A stretch of 64,000 bases of DNA from NCBI GenBank assembly GCA_029931535.1, contig JAQPZY010001569.1, positions 4,017,001-4,081,000 on the forward strand, read 5' to 3'. This document shows, one piece after another, positions 1-10,015 of the stretch. Within the stretch, counting starts at the first letter, position 1. Each line of letters starts with the position of its first letter. Source of the DNA: Margaritifera margaritifera. Lineage: Eukaryota; Mollusca; Bivalvia; Unionida; Margaritiferidae. The position numbers and the translations under genes are program-made. The notes under the pieces are model-generated. The model did not search any database, was not told the origin of the DNA, and saw only the letters and a list, made by a program, of their open reading frames with translations.

Positions 1-640
1 AGTGGGTTAATTAGTGGTATATATACAGCATTTTGGCACTTTTTTACATTTTTTGAATTTTTTTAATATAAAAACCCTGTTAAATTTCTTAAATTAATGT
101 TATGGTGTAAATGTTTCCACTAATAGTGTTTAATAATTGAAAATAAGTGCAAAGTTGTGGATCAGTCTGCGCTTTGAGTTCACTTTTCGGCGCATACGGA
201 TAGGGCCGGCCTCATGTAAGCACACCGTCTTATATCAACAGAAACTCTATACATTATGTGCAACGAGTCGTAGAGGAGTACACAATAGTATAATTTTTTA
301 TCTTTTGAGTAAAATCTCGAACCAGTAAACCAACTAATTTTCATTTTAACCTTTGAAACATTTTAAAATATTACATTTAAAGCACATATTCAATCCATTA
401 AATATTGATTTCTGAATATATATTTTATTATATTAAACACATATAATATAATAACACTTTCATGTAGCCAAAGATCACCAAGTTGTTTCAAGTCCGCATT
501 ATATTTGTGTTCTAGAATGGTGTTACATTCAGTAAATTGGTAAATGTCATCAAAAGTGTTTTAATTATAGCGATGTTGATCAAACAGGTTTTTGCCAATT
601 AAAGACACACGGATCAAACAAAGTATTAAACAAAGGACCC
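1..640. other. AT-rich non-coding DNA, nothing recognised
   Basis: Short open frames only, with no splice-compatible coding segment and no recognisable transposon protein. I see nothing that can be named here. Confidence 0.5.
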
Positions 641-1110
641 ATTTTTAACACTTTATAGTAAAAATATATATTAAATGCTATGTAAAATGAGTTACTACAC
701 AAAATAATTTCATCTGTGAAATAGAAAGATTGATTGAAACTGTTAGTAAAATCATCCTTGGACCTTTTCGCAGATGGCAAGTCCTTTTCGCGAAAAGGAC
801 TCATTGTTAACACTTTATAGTAGAAAATATATATTAAATGCTATGTAAAATGAGTTACTACACAAAATAATTTCATTTGTGAAATAGAAATATTGATTGA
901 AACTGTTAGTAAAAACGAACAGAGTCCGTTTCGCGTTTTTAACACTTTATAGTAAAAAGATGTATTAAATGCTATGTACAACGAGTTACTACACAAAATA
1001 ATTTCATTTGTGCAATATAAATATTGATTGAAAGTGTTAGTAAAAACATCCTCAGTACTTTTCGTAGACGGTAAGTCCTTTTCGCGAAAAGGAGTCCTTT
1101 TCGCACTTTA
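641..1110. repeat. Three tandem ~140-150 bp units with palindromic linkers
   Basis: Three copies of a unit beginning around 'aacactttatagta' and running through 'gagttactacacaaaataatt' to 'actgttagtaaaa' start near 649, 815 and 940. The linkers after units 1 and 3 contain a dyad. The sequence at 781-800 is the perfect palindrome GTCCTTTTCGCGAAAAGGAC, and 1075-1094 is the same with one mismatch. The linker after unit 2 has a related 'gtttcgcg' remnant. The units differ by point changes, so this is an older duplication. No protein is encoded. Confidence 0.85.
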
Positions 1111-1199
1111 TACCCACCCTTCATACAGTGCAAGACAAGAGTTCGGCCTAAGTATCACATTGTGTACACTGGAATTTGTGTACACTGGAATTGCGTTTT

Positions 1200-1556
1200 T
1201 GCCGAAAACAATATGGCGGTGCACGCTAGGTCTTGTGGGTAAATGACATCAAATTCTGTTTATAGAAACATGGTGAATTCGTAACCAGCCATTTCCAGCA
1301 TAAGTTATGCAAAAGATAGGTGTCAGGCATGTTATAAAGCGTCAAACGCGATCTTTTGTCAGTCTAAAGTTTATTTGTTTATGAATTTGTTAAGCTTACG
1401 GTCTATGGAAATTGAATTAATGTGTTAGAACTGTTCCGCAACTGAAATCTTAGTTCAGACCGGAAGTAGGGTGCAAGTCTCGTTTTCGATTAGCGCATGG
1501 CTGTGGAAAGTTGAAATTGAAAGAACGTGAGGAAATAGATACTGTTATATTAACAG
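1200..1556 (+). promoter_or_regulatory. Candidate promoter and non-coding first exon of the RRM gene
   Basis: The first coding exon (from 7130) opens with a 3' splice site and 84 nt of untranslated sequence, so an upstream 5'UTR exon must exist. A textbook donor, ACAG|GTAAGA, lies at 1556/1557. About 100 nt upstream is an ETS-type site ACCGGAAGT (1459-1467), and 'atatggcgg' (about 1210) resembles a YY1 core. Local CpG density is higher than in the surrounding AT-rich DNA. The transcription start would fall around 1470-1500. This is inference: no transcript evidence is available and other donors are possible. Confidence 0.4.
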
Positions 1557-1589
1557 GTAAGAAGGATTGAATACATTTATATAGCTTTT

Positions 1590-1670
1590 TGGTGACCTCC
1601 GAGTGTGAATCTTTCATTTTTTTCCCCCACGATATGTGATGCTGAAGTCTTGTTCAGTAGTTCGACCGCT
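1590..1670 (+). repeat. SINE 3'-end remnant
   Basis: The stretch 'gtgacctccgag...tccccc(a)cgat...ttcagtagttcgacc' resembles the 3' half of the tRNA-like element at 14085-14240, which reads 'tcctccacgat...gttcagtattacttttctgacc'. It is probably a truncated copy of the same short element. Only part is present. Confidence 0.4.
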
Positions 1671-2009
1671 ATTATGATATTGAATATCAAATTTCGACGA
1701 TCAAAGTTATGTTTTTGGAAGAGAAGACAAAAATAATATGTATTATGAATTCTTTATAGTTAACCATGCAACTTTGGTAAAACAAATCATCTGTTTCGCT
1801 CTGAAGGGCCTAGGCTGTTATGTGAAAACTTACAGGTTTGTGCATGATACTATAAATCTATAGTAGATCTATGGTCGAAGTTTTTAAACGCTTAGTAGCA
1901 ACAGGTCAAATAGAATGTTTCTGCATATTTGAGTATGCAGAATTCAGAAATAAACTCCTTACGAAGATATCTTGTAAAATAAATTCAGAGGAAACATTAA
2001 AACACGTGC

Positions 2010-2135
2010 ACATTTGACCATCTTGAAAATCTTGTTATAGCTACTCCTGAATGAGAAGTTGTATTGACATGAGGTTTTCACCAGAAGACTTCTTATGCTA
2101 TCTAGTTGGTCTTGAATGAAAATGGTGCAGTTTGG
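2010..2135 (+). repeat. Single stray unit of repeat-island family 1
   Basis: One ~130-bp unit contains 'accatcttgaaaatcttg', 'aggttttcaccagaagactt' and 'ctagttggtcttgaatgaaa'. These are the same blocks that build the long islands at 6061, 8590, 31318 and 53262. Confidence 0.75.
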
Positions 2136-2349
2136 TGATTAAATATGGGTCATTGGGAAAAAGATAATTGTACAAACATTCAGGGTCGGAAAAACGTGGT
2201 AAAAATATAGCAGCAAAAAGACCTAATACAAGAAATATCCATAGATGCAGAAGCAAAAAAGACAATTGATAATTATAATTAGAAATCTTGTTCACAAAAA
2301 GAGACTTAAGAGGAAAAAGATAGGGAGGTCCAATCTCATCTTTAAGCAA

Positions 2350-3799
2350 CAGTGTTCTCCCAAGGGCCTTTTACCATAGCGGGCCCTCTACGCTATCGTT
2401 TCAAACTCCGATAACCCCGACGCTTTAGAACCTGCCGCTATGCTTTTGTGCCGCTAAGCTTTGATGTTTCCCACTACCCTTATAAAATTTATCTGTTAAA
2501 CAAACATTCTGTCACCTAATTCAAAATCCCACTCAAATGACACCTGTTCTTACCTCTTCTGGGGTATTTTATTAAGATTATCCAGGATGATTGCTCACTC
2601 ACTTAACCATTATCCATTGTACCTGGCTTGCGTGACCGCCGGTGCGCGACCTTTGGTGAGGGTTTCATCTGCACCTTGTCACGTGATTGGCCAGCAACAA
2701 TGGAGTCTACTGGTAGTGTGTTATATATATGTCAGTCGTTTTCATTAACAGGCAAAGCAGTTACCCCGATTAAATTAAAAATTATTGTGAAAAATGAACA
2801 CACCACCTTCCAAGAAACGAAAAATTACCCAGCGCCCGGCTAGCCCCATGTTGGCCTGGTTACGACAATCAGAAATTAGCGTCATGAATAGTGGCAGTGA
2901 TTCTGATTCCGATAGCACCAGCATGATTTCCAAAAAGAATGACATAAAGAAACGAAGGACGGGATTTAATAATGAATGGAAGACGTTATTCCCTTGGGTG
3001 GAAATTGCTGGATCAGATGGTAAGTTTTCCATATTACTAACTTAAGTGAGTGCCGCCCTATTAATTTCTCTTTTCTGTCTATCCAAGTAATAAACGGAAC
3101 AATTTTTATCTTTCAGTTTTACCTCATTTGAAAAGATATAAATAAAAAGTATTCCTTTATAAATATAACTTAAATAATTTCATCCATATTCTTACTTATT
3201 ATTCAGTGAAGTCATGACCTCAAAAGTTTATTCCACCCGGTCTATATCAAATTCTTGAAAATAAGACTATGTAATTACATATATATTTTGCCGGTATGCT
3301 GTGTAAATTGTGCCAGAAGAATTTTTCCATGGTAATTAACTTAATTACGATTCAGGTATATTTGTCTCTTTTTTTGTACATCCATTAATAAATTTTATGT
3401 TCCATTTTTTTCAGATTGTGAAAGGTCATTCTCCTCAATGAATAGAATTAGGAGTGTTTTAAGGAACAGGTTGTTACAGAGGGTACTGAACTACCTGATG
3501 ACAATCAGTACTGAAGTACAACCCTTAAAAGACTTTAATTGTGATGTTGCAGTCAGTTTATATGGTGAAATGAAGAAAAGACGAATATCATTTATTTAAA
3601 TTAAGAAATAAATGAGATATGCATTGTTGTTACTGTTATAACCTAGGTAAATAAAAAATACTATGTAAATATATGTACTTTTTATTTCATTGATATTAAT
3701 TTGTTTCACTTTTATGACGTTAACGCGCGCTTTGTAAAACATTTTATGACCCAAACACGCGTACCCCGATGCTATCAAAAATTTCTGGGGAGATCACTG
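2350..3799 (+). mobile_element. hAT-type transposon, internally deleted (copy 1)
   Basis: The ends form imperfect terminal inverted repeats: CAGTGTTCTCCCAAGG on the left, and on the right the reverse complement of CAGTGATCTCCCCAG. The flanks do not show a clear target duplication (aagcaa against acacag). Inside are two coding pieces of a hAT transposase, an N-terminal exon and the C-terminal dimerisation exon. The catalytic middle is missing. A second copy with the same structure lies inverted at 61764-63475, so this is a family of deletion derivatives and not a one-off wreck. Confidence 0.85.
2794..3599 (+). CDS. Short spliced hAT-derived protein (2794-3019 joined to 3415-3599)
   Basis: Exon 1 starts at ATG 2794 and encodes 75 residues, including the hAT/ZNF862-like motif GFNNEWKTLFPW. 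It ends at a consensus donor (gtaagt at 3020). Exon 2 follows a strong acceptor (ttttttcag, ending 3414) and encodes CERSFSSMNRIRSVL plus LNYLMTIST, the hallmark of the hAT C-terminal dimerisation region, then stops at 3597-3599. The join keeps frame and predicts 136 residues. The DDE catalytic core and the rest of the transposase are absent, so it cannot transpose DNA. It might bind DNA or dimerise with full transposase, or it might be only a relic. Whether it is transcribed is unknown. Confidence 0.6.
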
Positions 3800-3804
3800 A
3801 CACA

Positions 3805-3950
3805 GCACACCATACTACATTAACTTTTTTCTTCAACAAACTTTCCACAGCAGGTTTAGGATCAAAATCCTTAAGTTCTGGACCTTCCTCCATCACCCTC
3901 AACAATTTTGTTAGTTTCTTGTTTTAAACGTCCATGGCCCTTTGTGTTGA
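3805..3950 (-). pseudogene. C-terminal fragment of a ZNF862-like hAT transposase
   Basis: Read on the minus strand, this stretch gives LTKLLRVMEEGPELKDFDP followed by KPAVESLLKKK with one shift. This resembles the tail of hAT transposases (compare ISANGPELEYFNPD in the copy at 57593-59488). It abuts the right end of hAT copy 1, suggesting copy 1 landed in or beside an older hAT. It is short and degraded. Confidence 0.5.
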
Positions 3951-5117
3951 TATGTTTATGTGACGAGAAACCTTTCACAAGCTACTGATGTTATTGGTGA
4001 AACCAGCAACACTTAAGCTGAAACAGCAAAGTTTGGAAACAAGTCGGAGTGCATAAAGCTAATAATGTTCCATTGTTTTCCTATTTTGTAGCCCATGGAA
4101 ATGTCCTATTCCGTTATTCATTCCACATATCTCTCCATCTTTTTGACATTCTGTTTTCTTTATCAGAACTAGATCCATTAACTACTTTTCTGTTGGCTAA
4201 TCTCACAAGAATCTGGCTCATATCCAATCTTGCACTTGGTACGAAAGAAATTATGTAAAGTTGCCCTCAGAAGAGTACAAGCCTGGTAATCACTTCAAAA
4301 CAAAAGTTATGACCTGTATTTGACACTTAAAAGCAACTGATTTTGCTGATGATTTATGATGTTTAACGTGGCAGTTTGTATTCCTCCAACAAACACTATT
4401 TTTCTAAATATGGTATATGATAAAATGCAAGTGTTCCAAACATCACGGAAGGATTTCAAATACGATTGATTTAAAATGTGCTTGAGTGATGCTTCGCAAA
4501 GCTAGCTGTCAAAGCACATGCAATTAGTCTTTAGATCAAACCAATCAACCCGTTTCATTGTGAAGCCCAATCAGACAGGCAATTGTGTAGAGCAAAATTT
4601 TTTTCAGTCAGTGGTGTATAAGCATGCGAGAATGCAGTATCGTTGGTGAATCGGGCTTTACAGGACAAGTTTTTAAATTAAAGTTGTATATAATTTTAAA
4701 AAGCATGACATTTTTTTCAGAGTCGTTATTTTTCACTGAAAATTTTCAGATGTAAAAGATTAAATGCAAAATAAAGTAAACTAGGAAACAAGGGGGTTTT
4801 TTTTGAAAACTTTTAATGCAATTTTTCTATCTGAAATATTAATTTTACCTCTGTGTCTAAGTGTATGAAATGTGGGGAAATTTTATGCCGTTTAAGCTTT
4901 AATAAAAATCCATTAAGAATGTTAAATATTATTAAAATTTTATTAAATTTACTCGCATCAGAATTGGAGAGCATGCAGAACGGATCGTTACTGTAAAGTC
5001 GGCAAATTTTGTTTCAGTATTTTTGTTCCATAATAAATTCTAATGCAAAACTACCAGTTTTCTTGGGTTTATTTTAGTCCATTTCCAGGAATGTGGTAAA
5101 ATTCCATAATATTATGC
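3951..5117. other. Intron 1 segment, nothing recognised
   Basis: AT-rich sequence with short chance frames and no repeat or protein signature that I can name. Confidence 0.4.
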
Positions 5118-6005
5118 ACACGTTTATATTTTTAAATATTTGTTTGAACAATATGATTTAACATGGTTTATAATTAAAAAAATGTGTAAAAGGTAAGCAT
5201 TTCCATATTTGATTGAAATGATCATGGGACATAATGTTATTGAAATTAATTTTGAACATCCTTTGTTTTTTTGTTCCCAATAGTCGTTCATGGATGAGAC
5301 GCATAAAACACCCATGCAAAAACAAAAACCTATAAATGCCTTCATAGTTGCAATATTAAATGACGTCCATTTTGGTGCAGAGTGCGGGTGCTCCTGTTCT
5401 GTATAAAGGTTTGCTTCTGTAACTAAATGTTGCCCAAGATCTTGATCCCATATCAGATCAAAATAATGACGTAAAGCTCATCTGGGTGTTGAATTACTGT
5501 CCCTCCAACCTCTGTATATGGGTGAACTTGATGAGCAATGAAGTTCTCAAATGCCCAGCTAGCTTAAAATCATCAAAGTTTTCATCATCGTCAGTATCAG
5601 ATTAAAAAAAAACCCAACATTATCATCAGTATGCGAGTAAAAAAAAAACAGCTAGTTATCATCCGCTCTTTTTATTCCGTTGTAGTCAAGATCACAATCC
5701 CAACTACCTAAAATATCAATTTCCCCCACAAAATTGTCTACAGGTTCATTAAAATTGGCATCCACATCACTGCCATCACTTGCCTCTTCAGTACTGTCCG
5801 CCATGTTCATTTCCGCATGTTAAAACTCTTGTTTGAAATAATCACCTAACCAGTTCATTTTGATAAAGTAAAGATAATGATCCCCACTGCCCAAAATGTC
5901 AATTTTTCAAACAAAATTGTCTATATTTTAAACATATTCAGCATGCATGACACTGCCATCACTTGCCTTTTCAGTACTGTCTGCCATTTTGATCTCCACA
6001 TTAGA
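5118..6005 (-). pseudogene. piggyBac transposase N-terminal remnant with duplicated start
   Basis: On the minus strand the acidic start MADSTEEASDGSDVDANF (near 5800) is followed, through stops and shifts, by LYRTGAPALCTKMDVI, MKAFIGFCFCMGVLCVSSM, DYWEQKNKG and FNQIWKCLPFTHF. These match, in order, the region from the acidic N-terminus to the start of the catalytic domain in piggyBac (PGBD) transposases. The catalytic aspartates and C-terminal cysteine domain are not found. The acidic start is present twice: a second version, MADSTEKASDGS, lies about 185 bp further out (near 5985). Confidence 0.7.
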
Positions 6006-6060
6006 ACTCTGTTTTTAAATTAATTTTTTTCTCCAGTTTTCTAGGTTTTTTAAAGCTTTA

Positions 6061-6500
6061 CTGGTCATAGACCAGTAGAGCTTATGGAATGGTCTGTTGT
6101 CTGTCATTAGTCCGTCCATTTGCACAAGTTTGTTATAGCTACTCTTGGAATTCATAAACTACATTGAGGATTGGCTTGAAATTTACACACGGTTATCCCA
6201 TGGTCTGGTTTGTCCTAAATGAAAATGGTGCTGCTGTGGATGTTTATATCAACATGGGGTTGACATTAAAAGACTTCTTACAATGTCTAGTTGGTCCTAA
6301 ATGAAAATGGGGCCAATCTGAGATCCAAAATAGCCGCCATGGCTGCCATTTTGAAAATCTTGTTATTGCTGCTACTCTTGAATGCATGGTCATATCAACA
6401 TTGGGTTTTCACTAAAAGTGTGATGTTTGGTTGGTCCTAAATGAAAATGGTGCCAATCTAACATCCAGTATGGCCACCACAGTAGCCATCTTGAAAAAGG
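6061..6500 (+). repeat. Repeat-island family 1, 5' part (truncated)
   Basis: It starts with the family's palindromic head, 'ctggtcatagaccag', followed by 'agcttatgg' and a 'gtctgttgtctgtc' linker. About two and a half ~140-bp units follow, carrying 'gttggtcctaaatgaaaatgg', 'ggccaccac' and 'gccatcttgaaaa'. It stops abruptly near 6500, so only the 5' portion of an island is present. Confidence 0.8.
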
Positions 6501-6631
6501 TCCTGGCAAATTCAGTTAGAAAATAATGGTTTCGGCATAGCAAGTTGAATTCAAGCCCACATACCTAGACCAAAGACTTGTTTGTCAATTATCTCAGAAT
6601 CTGCCATGCTCTGCAGTACTTGCGCCTACAT

Positions 6632-6807
6632 CAGTGGTCCTCAACGTGGTGCCCATGGAAGGTTTTTTGTGTGCCCGCAGAAGAGGTTATAATGAATAAT
6701 AATAATAATAATAATAAAAAAATGGGTAAAGTTAATTGGTTGGTGCCTGCCACTCTCTCATAAACTCACAAATTTGCCCGTAGGCACAAAAAGGTTGGGG
6801 ACCCCTG
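6632..6807. mobile_element. hAT MITE (176 bp) with perfect 8-bp target duplication
   Basis: The ends are CAGTGGTCCTCAAC and the reverse complement of CAGGGGTCCCCAACC, a typical hAT terminal inverted repeat. The flanks 6624-6631 and 6808-6815 are both GCCTACAT, a perfect 8-bp target-site duplication. The interior is non-coding and contains an (AAT)n run at about 6691-6716. A relative with the same end type lies at 38675-38844. Confidence 0.93.
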
Positions 6808-6825
6808 GCCTACATAGATGACAAC

Positions 6826-6962
6826 TACCGTATTTACTTGTGTATAAGCCGGGTCCAAATGCAAACCACATAAACCCAGATCTGCTACCGCATTATGCAC
6901 CGGCAGATCTGGGTCTATGCAGTTTGCAATTGGTATTGGCTTATACGCAAGTATATATGGTA
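6826..6962. mobile_element. Foldback MITE built around 'acttgygtataagcc'
   Basis: Almost the whole 137 bp is an inverted repeat. The left arm runs TACCGTATTTACTTGTGTAT and on; the right arm ends ...TTATACGCAAGTATATATGG TA. The inner arms contain 'acccagatctg' and 'cagatctgggt'. It is flanked by TA. A diverged relative is at 43287-43376, and the 'cagatctgggtct' block also recurs in the tandem hairpins at 33000-33570. Confidence 0.8.
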
Positions 6963-7129
6963 GTATTAAATACAGGGCAGGTGTATAATGCTAATATACT
7001 GTTCACTGCTCATGTTTTGTCTTTATTTTCTACTTTCTGAATCTTTCTGCCTACTTGGTCATTCTTTATACCTACTTTATGGCAGGACCTGACTGCCAGT
7101 CTCTCATAGTTTCATCATTTTTTTTCCAG

Positions 7130-7628
7130 GTCTTCCCACCAATTCAAGAAAAATTGCAGAGCACAAATCCACCGTTCCATCCAAATATCGGGTCAGAGAT
7201 AAATAGCAGCAAAATGGCAGAGGCATCTACTGTCAAAACAGAAGTATTAGAATCTGGCGAGTCTTTGGAGCCGGGGAGTGTGCAAGTAAATTCAGCAGAA
7301 TTGAAAAACGAGATGGATGTGGAGAATGCAAATGCTACTCCACCTCAAGAGAACAAAGAACAAGACTTGCCTCAGGCAGTATTAAAGGAAGAGGTCTTGT
7401 TAGATGAGGCAGGAAAAGAACAGGAAAGTAAAGGAAACAATGAAGAGAGCGGAGAAGAAGAAAATGGAAATAAAGTTGAAGAATGGATGGTGGTGGATGA
7501 AGATGATGATGTTGATGAACTGGATGAATCCATGGAAACACGAGAGAAGGAGTTGGCTAAAGAAAAGGGAAATGAAAAAACTGATCAAGATAAGAAAGAC
7601 CAGCCAGAAAGACCAGAGCGCATACTTT
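7130..7628 (+). CDS. RRM/RGN-repeat protein, coding exon 1 (exon 2 of gene); ATG at 7214
   Basis: A strong acceptor (polypyrimidine tract, ccag ending 7129) opens the exon. It carries 84 nt of 5'UTR, then ATG at 7214 in a good context (AAAATGG). The donor is TTT|GTAAGC at 7628/7629, leaving phase 1. It encodes residues 1-138: a low-complexity, strongly acidic segment with VVDEDDDVDELDESME near residues 91-106, then Lys/Glu-rich sequence. The upstream in-frame ATG at 7055 lies in intron sequence before the acceptor, so I prefer 7214. Acidic N-termini like this occur in nucleolin and other nucleic-acid chaperones, but this stretch alone does not identify the protein. Confidence 0.82.
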
Positions 7629-8589
7629 GTAAGCATTCACTGAGTCTGTCAAATTTAAAAATCAGATGTGGGCTACCAGGAAGAGAATCTGGTAGTCCAG
7701 CCCAAAGAAGGCACTTGAATATGAAACTGTTAGCTTTCAGATTTATCCTTTCACTGTCTTATGTTTCATCAACAATTATTATCCTTTGTAAAATAATTTT
7801 GTTACTTTGTTTAAAAAAGATGTTGGACAATTTATGATATCATATGGTAGCCCACTGGGGCAGCTGACTTAAGTATATGTTAGCGCAGACGAAGTAATCT
7901 GGTTGGCTCTGGGCACAAGATCTGTTGGACCCTGATTCAAGAGTGAAATGTTAAGATATGCTCACATTGTGCATAAACAGACATTGTGCTTCAAAAAAGT
8001 AATTGTTTTACTGTGGAAGAATATACTCACTAGGGGTAAAACAATAAGCTATATATTGATATGTATTGCAGTAGATAACTTGTGATATGACACATATTGA
8101 TACTCATAAATAATAGAGAAAACAGCTAATAATTAAGATGAAAAGTAACTTGTATATGGTAAATATCGTTTTGAATCAATTCTCCACCTTTTATTTTCAA
8201 TGTGTGTATTGAAATGTCAAAATTATCAATACATATGTGAATTGTTTCACACATAATAATCAGGGTATGCTTTGAGAGATAACATCAGTGCCCCCACCAT
8301 ATCTTTATTTAAGTGGTTTTAAGAAGAAAAAAAACTTGATGCTAAAAAGGTTCAAGCAAATACAGACAAGAATTTTCTGAATCGATCTAGAATTTAAGAT
8401 TCACAGTTCTGATATGGCTCAGCAAGAATGATCTGTCCATTTGACCTATTGGCAGAATCCCAAGTCCACTTGTGAAACAGATGTAGTGGTATACATATAT
8501 TTTGCATCCTGGATTTGTACGAGTCAGTTCATACAGACTGTGCAAGCACAATAATGCACATGTATACCTAAAAGATTAAATAGGTCATT

Positions 8590-9810
8590 CTTGTTGACCT
8601 TTATTAGCCCTAAAGACTTCTTATAATGTCTAGTTGGTCCTAAATGGAAATGCGACCAGTCTGATTTCCAAAATGGCCACCATAGAGGCCGTCTTGAAAA
8701 TCTTGTTATCACTACTCCTGAATTGATGTTCATATCAACATAGGGTTGTCACTAAAAGACTTCGTATGATGTCTAGTTGGTTGTAAATTAAAATGAGGCT
8801 GATCTGGTGTCCAGTACAACTACAGTAGCCATCTTGAAAATCGTGTTACTGCTACTCCTGAATAGACAGTCATATTGACCTGGGGTTTTCATTAGATGAC
8901 TTCTTATGATGTTTAGTTGGTCCTGTATGAAAATGGTGCTGATCTGATGGCCAATATGGCCATCAGAGCAGCCATCTTGAAAATCTTATCACTACTCCTC
9001 CTGAATGAAAAGTAATATTGCCATGGGTTTTCATCATCAGACTTCTTATGATGTCTAGTTTGATCCTAAGTGAAAATGGTGTCAATCTGATGTCTGATAT
9101 GGCTAGAACAGCAGCAGTTTTGAAAATATGTTTATCACTTCTGATGAATGGATGGTCGTATCAACATGGTGTTTTTACTAAACAACTTCTTATGATATCT
9201 AGTTAGTCCTAATGGTGCCATTCAGACATTCAGTATGCCTGCCAAAGTGGCCATTTTGAAAATCTGATAACTATTTCTCTTGATTGAATGGTCATATCAG
9301 CATGTGGTTTTCAGTGAAAGACTTCTCATGATGTCTAGTTGGTCATCAATGAAAATGGTGCCGATCCGACTTCTGATATGACTGCCACAATGACCATCTT
9401 TAAAATCTTGTTATCACTACTTCTAGATGGCAGTCATATCGACATTGTGCTTTCACCAGACAACTTGTGAGGTCTAGTTGGTAGTAAATAGAAATGGTGC
9501 CAGTCTGATATCGAATATGACACCATGGCATCCATCTTGAAAATCTTATCATATCTCCTCCAAAATTGATAGTTGTATCAACATGAGGTTTCCACCAGAA
9601 GACTTCTTGTTGGTCCTAAATGAAGATGATGCCAAGTTGACATCTAATATGTCCACCACAGCAGCTAATTTGAAAATCTTGTTATTGCTGAAGAATATCA
9701 AAGATGGTTTTAACACTCCACAGTTGAGAGGAAGAAATGGTCTTATCTTGAATTCCTCGAAATTCTTTTCAGCCAGTAGAGCATCAGTCCCTTTGAGGGA
9801 CTCTTTTGTT
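8590..9810 (+). repeat. Repeat-island family 1, 3' part with tail
   Basis: About eight diverged units sit head to tail. The block 'gtctagttggtcc' or its variants recurs at roughly 8627, 8772, 8911, 9054, 9199, 9333, 9471 and 9609, a spacing of 134-145 bp. The island ends in the family tail 'gagcatcagtccctttgag' before 9810. The head is missing, complementing the truncated head at 6061. Each unit also carries 'ggtcatatcaacatg' and 'ccatcttgaaaatc'. No conserved reading frame is seen. Confidence 0.88.
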
Positions 9811-9849
9811 ATAATAACCATGGAAAATATTTGTAAGCATTACTTCTCT

Positions 9850-10015
9850 TAGAGTTTATTGTTGTAATACAGAGGCATAAATACACGACATTAAATATTG
9901 TTGTAATACAGAGGCATAAATACACGACATTAAATATTGTTGTAATACAGAGGCATAAATACACGACATTAAATATTGTTGTAATACAGAGGCATAAATA
10001 CACGACATTAAAGAA
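9850..10015. repeat. 39-bp tandem repeat, four copies
   Basis: Four nearly identical units containing 'attgttgtaatacagaggca' and 'taaatacacgacatt' follow directly on one another. Their near identity points to recent expansion, so copy number is likely polymorphic. Confidence 0.97.

Noticed and set aside
780..800. CRISPR-like repeat/spacer arrangement at 641-1110
   Set aside because: Only three long diverged units in animal DNA, with no short conserved repeats or unique spacers.
7055..7213. Upstream in-frame ATG at 7055 as the start of the RRM protein
   Set aside because: It precedes a strong splice acceptor at 7129 and encodes unrelated hydrophobic sequence. ATG 7214 has better context and follows the acceptor.
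9018..9206. Short frames within the repeat islands as proteins
   Set aside because: Frames are not conserved between units of the same island, so the repeats are not coding.
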